Part shown: piece after piece, positions 23,935 to 33,800 of the stretch
Numbering within the stretch: position 1 is the first letter of the stretch
Layout: the number at the start of each line of letters is the position of its first letter
Source of the DNA: Verpa conica
Lineage: Eukaryota; Ascomycota; Pezizomycetes; Pezizales; Morchellaceae
DNA length: 64,000 nt
Reading direction: 5' to 3'
Assembly (NCBI GenBank): GCA_033030425.1
Contig: JAUFSD010000002.1
Coordinates: 1,240,001 to 1,304,000, forward strand
Program-made: the position numbers and the translations under genes
Notes under the pieces: model-generated
The model's database searches: none
Told to the model about the DNA's origin: nothing
The model's input: the letters and a program-made list of their open reading frames with translations, nothing else

Positions 23935-24160
23935 CTTGCTAAAAAAAAAGGTTTGTGACGTGGGTAATAAGGGTAGTAACCGAGCTCTACTATACAGAAA
24001 AGTGGTTTTAAAATTTCGATAACAGGGGGTTATTTTTATAAATACCTCACCTTTATTATAAAGAAATTTCAGAGCTTAAAGTGTTTTTTTCTTGCTGCTG
24101 TATCTAAGATTTTTCGGCTGCTACCCCCATTACTCACGTCACAAACCTTTTTTTAGCAAG
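23935..24160. mobile_element. MITE-like element 1 of a three-element chain (226 bp)
   Basis: The left end CTTGCTAAAAAAA(AA)GGTTTG and the reverse complement of the right end match over ~48 bp, through GTGACGTG(G/A)GTAAT and on to GGTAG. The element is flanked by TA on both sides (23933-23934 and 24161-24162). The core is non-coding and AT-rich. TA flanks suggest the Tc1/mariner superfamily, where TA is the target duplication. Confidence 0.8.
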
Positions 24161-24162
24161 TA

Positions 24163-24389
24163 CTTAGGCGTTAATTAAACCCTCGTAAAACATCGAAGCT
24201 GCACCGTCTACAAACGCTAACATTTAGCCCCTCATAGTCTAGACGACAGTCAGAAAAGCCCCTAATGTCACATATGCTCCCTTTTGTAATTTTAGTATTT
24301 AAAGTAGCTGTGCTGAAAAATTTGCACCATGTCCAACTTTGATGTTCTCTCACGGTTGTGATTTCACGAGGGTTTAATTTACACCTAAG
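24163..24389. mobile_element. MITE-like element 2 of a three-element chain (227 bp)
   Basis: The ends are inverted repeats of ~28 bp: CTTAGGCGTTAATTAAACCC on the left, and on the right the reverse complement of CTTAGGTGTAAATTAAACCC; both continue TCGT(A/G)AAA. The element is bounded by TA at 24161-24162 and 24390-24391. The left TA is the same dinucleotide that closes element 1. Non-coding. Confidence 0.78.
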
Positions 24390-24391
24390 TA

Positions 24392-24620
24392 CTTAGGCGT
24401 TCATTATCTCGGGATGAGACTGACTATAACCGCGTAACCTCACTAGAAGTGACATATACAGCATGGATAGTTACAATGACCACATAAGAAAAAAAATTGT
24501 ATATGAGTAACGAATATAATTGGATCGTTACAGTAGGTGCCATTCTGCTGTGTCGTTGGTCTGGAGTTACCGTTGTTTTTGTGAGGTTACGCGGTTGCAG
24601 TCTTATTCCAAACGTCTAAG
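24392..24620. mobile_element. MITE-like element 3 of a three-element chain (229 bp)
   Basis: The left end begins CTTAGGCGTT. The right end read backwards begins CTTAGACGTT. After a small gap both arms share (A/G)AGACTG, then (T/C)AACCGCGTAACCTCAC. The element is flanked by TA (24390-24391 and 24621-24622). Its ten-base tip is the same as that of element 2, whereas element 1 shares only CTT. Confidence 0.75.
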
Positions 24621-24789
24621 TATGTACATGTACTATCGTAATTTATAGGGTTAGGGCTCTACGCCTATCATGTTGTCTCACTTCAAAAATTGCTCCAATA
24701 AAACACTATCAAAGGGTTGGCTCTAATGGTCCCGAGTCCTATAATACAAGAATTTAATACAAAAAGGAGAAAGAGAAACTATAAGTCTC

Positions 24790-26312
24790 TTATTTAGACA
24801 TAACTCTGTGGATTAGAACAAGAGGTTTCTTAGACCCCACCCCCGTAACTCCAGGAGCTTTATATTGTAACTCTTTATTCTTCTTCCTCCCCATCTTAAA
24901 TCCTACTGTCCTAGCTCTAGCCAATCTAGGCGTAGGCCCCTTCAATTCCTTCTTGATAACTACCATTCTTCTAAATTCAGGTTCTTTATCTCCTTCGACT
25001 TTCTTAGTCTTAGCTTTCTTAAGCTCTTTATCCTTATCTTTCTTCGCCTTTCTTTCTCTCTTTTCCCTCTTCGCACCATAGAATGGCTTCCCAGTTGTTT
25101 CTAGAAGCTCTTGCAATAGTGCCTCGTCAATATCTGGACTAGCAGCTTCTATTTTATCCCTTAACAACTTCATCGCCTGTCGTAATTTAGAAATCTTATG
25201 CGTCCCATTCGTTACATCGTTTGTTGGGTCTGTTGGGTCCGCTATACACAAGAGTGAATTCCGCGCTTTACCGCAATGTCCCTTAGCGCCCTATAAGAGA
25301 TAATTAGGGAAATCACCACTAAAAATGATTCAAGTAGAGATATACTCACCTTTTTGTAAATCATACCTTCACTGGGCTCTAACATGGTCGAAGCTAATTT
25401 CCATTGACAAGACCAGAAAGTGAGATAGTCTATTATTAACCGATAGAGGTTTTTGTCAACTATCCACCGCTCATAATCCTCACGGGTGCATTTTCGTGCT
25501 TTAATCGTCTTCCGTACCTATTTCTCTTATATTACGTCAGTCAACTAGTTCGATATAATGTTAGATCAATTTAAATTTAAAACAGCTCTCACGTTAAAAT
25601 AACCAATGACGGTCAGCGCAAGTCCGTACGATGAGAGACCGCCTGTGTAGACTTTATTGTAGCCTCTTGACTTAAGCCTAAATAGTATCATGATAGTCAG
25701 GAATAAAGTCCCTATTGCTAGGAATCTGATATGGAGAATAGTAAAGAGATATGTTACCAATATTTAAGCAGTATGATCATCGTCCTCATATAAGGCCGCG
25801 AGTCTAATTCTTGCTTGACATACTCGGTATTGACAATTCCATTGTTTATGAACGATATATCAACGCCGATCTGGTACTTCTGATCTAAGTAGGTCACAAT
25901 GGGGACACGGGCTTGGGGGAAAACTGCCGTTTGGTTTGGGTTGGCGATACTCGTTTTGGTCAGCTCATCCTTAAGTTCTGTTGCCCATCTGCCGGCGGCG
26001 CCACGAGAATATCTTTTCAATGGGATATCGACCACTATATCAACATCACTACAATAAAAGTCTATGTCAGGAACATTTTCTCAAAATTCTAATTAGAAAA
26101 AAAATGAAAGAAAAAAAGTGGGGTAGAATACGAGAAACAGACCTTCCTTGCAAACTCGTACCATTTGCGAAGCTGCCCACCGGTGCAACTTTTGCGTGAG
26201 GCCAGAGTCTGCGCGCTGCTACAATACTCCTATCCAGAACTAAATTCCTCTTAAGTATCTCTTCTGTAGAAATAGCTAGACGAGCTGCTAGGGCAGCAAA
26301 TGGACTCGCCAT
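24790..26312 (-). CDS. Trf4/Cid1-type non-canonical nucleotidyltransferase (poly(A) polymerase-like)
   Basis: Five exons: 26312-26143, 26048-25758, 25677-25593, 25517-25350, 25290-24790, giving 404 aa. The catalytic domain opens with VAPVGSFANGTSLQGSDVDI: the GS motif and the two metal-binding aspartates D58 and D60. The third carboxylate is D120 in KYQIGVDISF. The helical domain has MRTMIILLKYWLKSRGYNKV followed by YTGGLSSYGLALTVIGYF, the Trf4/PAPD5 signature. A PAP-associated segment follows, with LEPSEGMIYKK and LLCIADPTDPTNDVTNGTHK. Such enzymes add A or U tails to nuclear RNAs for exosome decay. The protein is short for Trf4/5, lacks a long N-terminal tail, and ends in a Lys-rich region (KREKRERKAKKDKDKELKK). 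The 5' end lies 236 bp from the divergent Hsk3 gene. Which orthologue it is cannot be decided here. Confidence 0.85.
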
Positions 26313-26548
26313 GGCGCATTACGTCTCTTAAGAGTGAAACAAGAATTTGAATTTGAATTTTTTTGGCACTGAGGATGGAGGGGCACTACTATGGTTGCCG
26401 GGGTGTTCTCACTATCCTCGAAACGGATGTTTACTGATGTCTTGGCACCCACGACAGCACTTCACGTCCTCCCCACCGCATCAATCCCCACAAAGATCCA
26501 TCCCTGTTCTCCACCACTACCGAGAACGCCGACGGGTACCTAGCATAG
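26313..26548. promoter_or_regulatory. Shared divergent promoter region
   Basis: The 236 bp between the two start codons must serve both the Trf4-like gene (leftward) and Hsk3 (rightward). No TATA box is obvious. Assignment rests on position only. Confidence 0.45.
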
Positions 26549-26857
26549 ATGCCTCCTCCATCTGCCTATTCATCAAGAGGCGTTCGCCCGTCCCTTGCTC
26601 CCTCGAATGCGAAGTCACGCCAGCTCGCTCATCTTAATTCGCAGTTGGCCCAGCTGCAGGCACACCTTGCTGATCTCCAGGATATCATGCGGGTAACAGC
26701 TGTGCAGGCAGAAAACATCAAAGCCCTCGGGGGGCTCAACGGCGCATTGTTAGTCTCTCTCTCATGTTACGCACTTTCGATCGATCCGCTAACCTGTGCA
26801 ACTAGGTTAATGGCCGCCGGAAAAGTACTTGGAGATGAAGGCGGTAACGGGGAGTGA
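26549..26857 (+). CDS. HSK3: DASH/Dam1 complex subunit Hsk3
   Basis: Two exons, 26549-26748 and 26806-26857, giving 83 aa. The sequence RQLAHLNSQLAQLQAHLADL, VRVTAVQAENIKALGG-type core (here MRVTAVQAENIKALGGLNG) and ALLMAAGKVLG is the Hsk3 family signature, and length fits. Hsk3 is a small coiled-coil subunit of the DASH (Dam1) ring that couples kinetochores to spindle microtubules and is fungal-specific. The intron splits the Leu codon after NGAL (donor GTTAGT, acceptor TAG) and is needed to reach MAAGKVLG. The first 20 residues are Ser/Pro/Arg-rich and probably disordered. The gene is divergent from the nucleotidyltransferase gene. Confidence in family is high. The start is the only ATG in the frame upstream of the core. 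Confidence 0.9.
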   Translation: MPPPSAYSSRGVRPSLAPSNAKSRQLAHLNSQLAQLQAHLADLQDIMRVTAVQAENIKALGGLNGALLVSLSCYALSIDPLTCATRLMAAGKVLGDEGGNGE

Positions 26858-27948
26858 TTTTGTATGTGAAGCGATGAAGGAGTGGGGTGGAAAGCGGAAA
26901 ATTATGCATTCCAGTGCATCCTCATTACGAAATCGAGGTTGTTTTTTTTGTTTTTTTTTCACTCGCAGAAACACACCCACCCCCACCTTCTATCAAGGTG
27001 TCCTATGGCCCATAGTTTACTTGAGAAAATCATGGTATAAAGATAGAGGAAAGCTATTCCCACAAATATCAGTAGCCCTGATTACAGAGTACCCCCCCTC
27101 ACTCCGCCCAAGAAAAAAATAAAATAAAATAACATAATAAAGTCGAAAAGAGGGTAAAGATCTGGTACATGAGACAAGTGTCCCAAGTCCTACGGAGGCT
27201 GTACAGAAACGAAACTGAAATGGATAGAACATGAAACCCCTATAACCCTTTAATAGCAGGTGAAAGAAACCCCCGAAACTCTGGTAGGACCAAACCCAAT
27301 GAAAAATAGTGCAGGGTGAGACACAACGACGGCGAAAGTAAATAAGAGAAAAGCCATTAATGAAATCACACTCGTTACATCATATCATAGATCAAAGCTA
27401 CCTCCCCATCAATACCTGAAAAAGTAACGAAAACGAATACTGTATCTCTTGTCCAGAAAGCGATTATAACCAACCCCCCCCCTCCCCCAGAAGAAAAACG
27501 AAACAACAGAAAGGATATTTCCTTCCAATAGGCCCAGAAAGACACCTCCTTTCTATCCATGAACAGGAAAAAAAACTAGAGTAAGAAATATATCAAAAGT
27601 TCCTTGGAGCCAAACATTGAAGAAAAACCGTGGTGAAATGAAAGATAAAAGGGACAGACATGCACGAGCATAGAAAAACAACCGCATGACCATAAACGAA
27701 GAAAATCCCCAATAAATATACACGGCGATCCACCTCTGATCGCGAAAAAAAAAGAACTCATAACAAACCAACACTCCGAATTACCCACACTAAACCCCAC
27801 TTAAACCACATTCAAGAGATAGCTCGGACAGTCCAATCTCACAGTAATCTCTACATCCCAAAACTAAGTCATACCAAGCTTACAATCAACAAAAAAACCC
27901 ACATAAAATGAGAACACCATAATAACCAAAGGAAAACCAGATAAAACA
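26858..27948. other. Intergenic region between Hsk3 and AreA-type gene 3' ends
   Basis: Convergent 3' flanks. The + strand from about 27070 on is A-rich with C-runs (27088-27096, 27474-27486). Probably the long 3' UTR of the GATA-factor gene. No coding region is supported. Confidence 0.5.
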
Positions 27949-30872
27949 TTAAAGAGACATCGTGAGCCATTCCCATTCCTGAGTACCAGCTGTAGGAGTA
28001 ACCGCCGGCGCGATTGGTGTGTGATGCGTCGTGTTATGTAAAATTGATGACGTTGATTGCTGGAGGATTGGTACCAGTGGTTTATCTTTTTTTTTGGCCA
28101 TATCTCGAGAATTTGTTGATTCATCCATAGTGTCACCATCTTCACTACCCTCCTGGAGAGGGCCCTGGCTTTTTGAAAGTCGTCGTTGACGTTTCGGTAC
28201 CGCAGCAGCAATTGGCCTGGCAGAATTACCACCAAGTGAGTTCTTCGGAGGAGCGGCAGCGATCGGAATAACACCTGCTTTGTTACCTTGGCCAGCAGCA
28301 CCCATTATTGGCAAGGTGTTTGTAGGAGTGCTGACATTAGAACCTCCACCTGTAGAGGGAGGGGATTCCGACCCTGCAAGGCTTTTGGATTGAGCTGAAA
28401 CTGGTGTAGTAACTGGGGTTTGCACCAAGGAGTTTTTTCGACCACCCTTCTTGGATGAACGAGTTGCCGCACTTCCGACAGGCATCGAGTTTCCACTTCC
28501 ACGATTGCGCTTCTTGATGACGTCAGTTTTTAACGACAGCGGGCGAACCACACCATGAAGCTTCAGAAATAGGCCGCATGCATTGCATAGAGGATGACCC
28601 TCGGGATTTCTCCTCCACAAAGGTGTGGTCTGTGTGAAGCAATTGGTGCAAGTCGTAGGAAGTCCATTGGCACCCCCAGCCCCAGCACCCCCATTCTTCT
28701 GACCATCTGGTGATGCTGGTCGAGAAGGTTCGGTGGAACTGAAGCCAGATTCAGGTGGCGTGTTTGGACTGGACTGAGCGCGCTGGTTCATTGACGAAAT
28801 AGCTAACTGAGGAGCATTCGGTGTAGAACTTGTTCTAGCGATTTTCTGCCTTCGTGCACCGTTCGGATCCTGTACCCTGTTTCGCATATCGCTTACTGAT
28901 GCACTAACAGAATGTGATCGGCTGTGGTGTCCACCCATGCCCCATTCTTGAGGAGAAGGTGCAGTCTCAGTACCACCAATTCTCACAGTCTTCTGCTGTT
29001 GTCCAGGGTACCGCCCGCTCCCAAATGAATTTTGTCCATTCCTCTGACTCCACTCCCCAAAGTGGGTTTGCATAGCTGAATGTACATCCATATGATCATC
29101 TATTTGATTTAAATCGGTTTGAATTTGCATACGATCAAGGTCCTCATCCTCAAAATCTGAATCGGCGCCAAAAGAAAACATTCCGTCGTTCCTAGCTTCA
29201 GTAGAGCCCGGTGATTTAGTGAGGCTAAAATCACCTCGCAAAACCTGTGAGGGATTGACATGCTGAAATTGCTGGAACCCTGGTGATGGAAACCCTGAAT
29301 GAGTAGCAGAGGGGTTTGCACTCAAGATTGGATCCGTATTGTTAAAATAAAATTCGTTAGATGTGAGACTGTTCGGCAATGTACTGTTCCTTGAATGCTG
29401 CCCAAAACCAGGGATTGGTCGCCCTTGGGGTCTACTCTCAAGATTGATCTGGTCGAAGAAATTGTTTCCATGATTCTCAGAGAGAGGGTGGGGAGTTGAA
29501 ACAACAGAGTGATTGGCGGAAGCGGGTGGTGAGTAGAAATCGTTAGAGGTAACTGAAGACGCCATGGGGGTATTATACATGTTTGAGAAAGGGCCATTTG
29601 TCACGAGAGGACTATGGACAGGTGAGAAGAAACTGTTCTGGTAGGGTCCAGCGGAAGTAAGATATTCTGACGTCTCGACGGAGGTATCAAGGAAAGCCAT
29701 GTTAGATGGATGTGAGTTTGAGACAGAAAACCCATGGTGGTCCTGGTCCAAGTGATAATCACTCAAATCGTGATCTGGATCTGGGTCGTTGGGAATCATG
29801 ATACTGGCAACTGGTGGAACATGTGGAGAGAAATCCGCACGTCGCTTAGGAGGCTAATCACGCAAACGTTAGAAATCACATATATGTACTTGCCGTAGGG
29901 AAAACTCACTCGACGTTCATCGACGCTTGTTTTTCGTATCCTCCGCTGAACATAGTCAAACTCGCCATGACCACCCTCAAAATGCTGGGGTGCAGAAGCA
30001 GGAGGAAGATGAGAGCTGAGCATAAGCTCTTTTTCCCGAGATGACTTCTTTATAGGGATTGCCGAGGCAATAGCATGCGATGAGGTATTGGGGTTAAGGT
30101 TTTCGCTACTTGGTGAATGTGCGACCCCACAACTTGAAAGCCCGCTTGGAGAGCCAACCATTGATGATGGTGATGTAAAGGTAAGATCGTCCATAAACAT
30201 ACAGTCGGACTCCGATGGGTTTGCACTAACACTTGTAGAAGACGTTTTGCTTTCAGCTGCTGAACGAGCGGCGGCAGAAATACCACCTATTCGGTTTTGT
30301 TGTTGTTGGAATTGTCTTGCCGCCATTCTAGTCCCAAGAAATATTTATCAGAATTGACCTTTATAAAAACAAGGCTGAAGAATTTATTTGTTAGGAGGCA
30401 CTTACCGAGCTTGTTGCTGTTCTTTACGTAGTGTCATTGACATCATTCTCCACGTAAGGTTCTCCATACGCTCCGCGTTAGGAAGAACATTCTTCTGCTT
30501 ACTATACAGTCTCCACACTTGTGTAGCTAACGGGTCTTTTTTTTGCATATCCTCCGGGGTTTCTTCGTGCTGACCGTGTGGAGCACCACTAAGATCCCCA
30601 AAAGAGCCGCCCAGAAGCTCCTTCCGGGCGAAAGACTGCGCCTGTGAGAAGTCCAGATTGGCGTTTCTGTCTCCAGACTGATCTCTAGAGGATGAGGGCG
30701 ATAGAGTGAGAGTAGTGAGTTTTTGTGGGGAAGTAGGTTTAGGATGTTGGAGATGAGAGTGCGGAGAAGCTGTAACACCAGAACCAAATGAAGCTGGTGA
30801 AAACATGTTGTGTGAATGCTCACCAGCGGCGACGGAACTCAGGCCGACACCCCCACGCTCATTGAAAGCCAT
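27949..30872 (-). CDS. areA: AreA/Nit-2-type GATA transcription factor, nitrogen regulator
   Basis: Three exons: 30872-30406, 30327-29910, 29853-27949, giving 929 aa, close to the usual AreA size. It activates genes for use of secondary nitrogen sources when ammonium and glutamine are scarce, by binding HGATAR sites. Seen: the conserved [18 protein letters not shown] segment (about 135-155); the [15 protein letters not shown] block (about 296-310); and one class IV GATA finger, C697-X2-C700-X17-C718-X2-C721, reading [20 protein letters not shown], then [20 protein letters not shown] and a basic tail. The extreme C-terminus is [10 protein letters not shown], the motif that in AreA/Nit-2 contacts the co-repressor NmrA. 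Between these are long Ser/Asn/Pro-rich disordered regions. The first ATG of the frame was used; a further upstream exon is possible because some AreA genes have one. The long upstream region suggests complex regulation. Confidence 0.93.
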
Positions 30873-33800
30873 CGAGACTTTGGTCTGTGGATGTAAGAGA
30901 TGGGACCACCCCAGGAAAAAGGGTTACTTTTTTCGGTTTTTTTTTTTTGCTTTTTCTCAGTTGGAGGGGCAGCGAGGCCGGTAGTAGTGGGAGAAGGCGA
31001 AGGTGATAGTAATATGGTGATGGTTGATGGAAGAAGTAACAAGGTGTGACGCAGGCAGTGGCACGAACTTGAAAACCCGACGCTGACCGCTGCTGGGAGT
31101 TTCGCGGGATGGCCGCAGTTGGTGAGTGTGGTGGGGGAGAAGAGGATGGTGACGAATGGAGAAGCAATGTCCTGACCGGTACCCTGTCTCGAGACTTCTT
31201 CCCTGCCGCCGAGATCTGTTTGGAGAATACTCAGAACAGAAGAGAGCAATAAATAAAAGTAATGTGAGTGATCTTGCGCACTCTCCGGCCGTCAGTCGCA
31301 AGATGCGCTGCGACTGTGCGCAACCGAAGCAATCACAGTTGAACCCGGCAGCCGAACGAACAAGGTGAACGTCAGTCAAATATCAAACCCCGCCGGTGGC
31401 TTCGCACGGCCGCTGTACGTTCGTCTCCGTCGGCGATGGTTTATTTTGGATTTTGTTTCCTTTCTTGGGTACTACAAGCCTGCGGCCTCGATGTCAATAC
31501 TCCCCGCACCCATAGGAAGTGAAAATACGGGAGGGAAAAAAAATTATAATTCGAGTATAGACTGGTGTGTATACCTGGTTCTTAATATTGTTTGTCGGTC
31601 GCTTGCGACTGTCTGTTCACTTTTTGCGAGATAAGCGACCGTAAATAGATGACAAATTTGCAGGGGGGTGAAGGCGAGCGCGGGGGTCACATACTGTCTC
31701 TGTCTAGATCGAGTCTGACGAGCGACTGCGAGAGAAATATAAGAGAGGTAAGTAAGGGTGTGTAGAGTATATATATAAGGCGTGCCAGGCGAGTATAAAA
31801 CAGAGCTCCACATAAAAATGCAAGAAATAAAATAGAAAAAAGGGTTCTGGTTGTATATGTGTGAGAGAGACTTGCGAGTAGAATCTGGGGGGGATAGAGG
31901 AAGAGGGGGTACGGAATTATGAATTGCAGGGGGAGGAGGGGAGCAGCAGCTAAGAGGAGGAGAAGCCTTGAGAAGGCAGGCAGAGGAGGAAAGAGAGGCG
32001 CGTGTATGTGGTGGATATGTAGAACTGATGTCAAGCTGCTGCCGCTGTTATTATGGTCGGTACATATGATGGACGAACCCACCCAGACCCCCCAAACAGC
32101 ATGCAGGGTACATAGAGGGGCTATCCAGACGGTCGGAAAGAGTAGGGAAACGATGTTCTTCGCAATGACGGATAGAGGGGAACAAACTTACGGATGGACC
32201 TGATCCTTTTCTCTCTTTCACTTGTGGCCCTGCGAGAGGTCTAGAGTGGAGCCGTAGATCAAGTTGCTTGCTGGTCAACGAAGAGAGGACCCCCCCGCTT
32301 GTCTTACCGCTGACGGACTTTCCGTAAATGTACCGTCCGTTGTCGAAAACAGTGTCAACGGCGAGAATGTCCCACACAGCAGCCTGAATATTATTCTGCC
32401 CTCTTTCTATATCCCCTGGCCAAACAAGACCGGGTTTCTCTCAGCTTTGCGAGTAGCTTGATGAAATGGGACGGCTAGGTATGGTACGATAGAGGGTGAG
32501 GAAAGATACCTAGGTAACCCAAGATGTTGCTGTGGCTTCTTCCCCTCGGGTGATGAAGGAACGAGAGGGAAGGCTGCGCAACAGGAGTGATAGACGACAG
32601 CCACTGGATAGAGTAATATCAACCTGTCAAAGAATTATATTATAAATTCCCATGTCAAAATAGGGCCAGAATTCAAATAGGATGGAATCAAGAGTCAATT
32701 AACTGTGTTTGGGTTGTTGTTGGGCTCTGGTCTGTCTAGAAACAGGACTCTAGCTGGCAATGAACAGTGAAAGGACAAGCAGCTGCTAGGCAATGGGCTT
32801 CCCCCCTCCCTAGGATACAGGTATCTCTTTTTTTTTTTTTTTGGCTGAGGGGGTCATAAAAATCATAAAAAAATAAAAAAAAGTCAAAAAAAAGGTCCAA
32901 AGAGAGCGCAAAAAGCACTTTCTCTTGTGGATGGATTGCTACATCTGAAAAGCAACATACCTAGCCGACACGACAGTTAATCGGCTAGCCACAACTGATC
33001 ACCACACTCTCTTCTGCAAGCTAAACCTGCACTGAATAGTGCCAACTCCATCTATGGCCACATTCTTACGGTGCGGTAGGAGTTCAAAATTTCAACCAGC
33101 TCTAGGTGTTTCCCCCCCAGTTCACTGTTAAAGATAAAACACCAGCTACAATCTACACTCCCCTTGTCTACACGTTCCAGGCCGACCCCTCTCCGATGGA
33201 ACATTTCGTGCAGCTCTTATTCCTCAAGTGTCCGTGATTAAAACCTCGCCCGGCGTTTCGACAATCGAGTACCGAATAGCTATTGCTAACGGGGTTAGTT
33301 TGGGCCAACTGAAAAATCGTCGCTAGTAGCGGTACCGAATATATAGCAGAACAGACCCAGGTACCTTCCGAAGCTGCGAGCCCTTAAGGCTCTTGTTCTG
33401 GGATTGCAGCACGCTCCCTAAACTTCCTATATTTATTTTGAAATATTTTGGTGAGCGTTCATAAGGTATGACACCGGCACCTTCCGCTATGGTGTTCTCC
33501 CTTTGGGATTCCTTTTTTCTCCTGCCAACACGTCGTTGTGTAGCTCTGCAGCCCCGGGGGTCCCCCCCACGCGATCGGTAAAGGAAGCTCAATGATTCGC
33601 CACATTTCCAACAGAACTAAGGTTACTTTAACCGTCCCCTGTTGAAAATCCACCGCTCGCGTGCTTTTCTTGGATTTCGTGGGGGTACTTCAACCCACCC
33701 CGCGTTGTTGTCCGGTCTCCTTGAGCGAAGGGAAAGTGGAGGCGTTTCGACGGTCCGCCTGTGTCGTCCAGCTGCGAGGAACCACAAAAATGAAATCACA

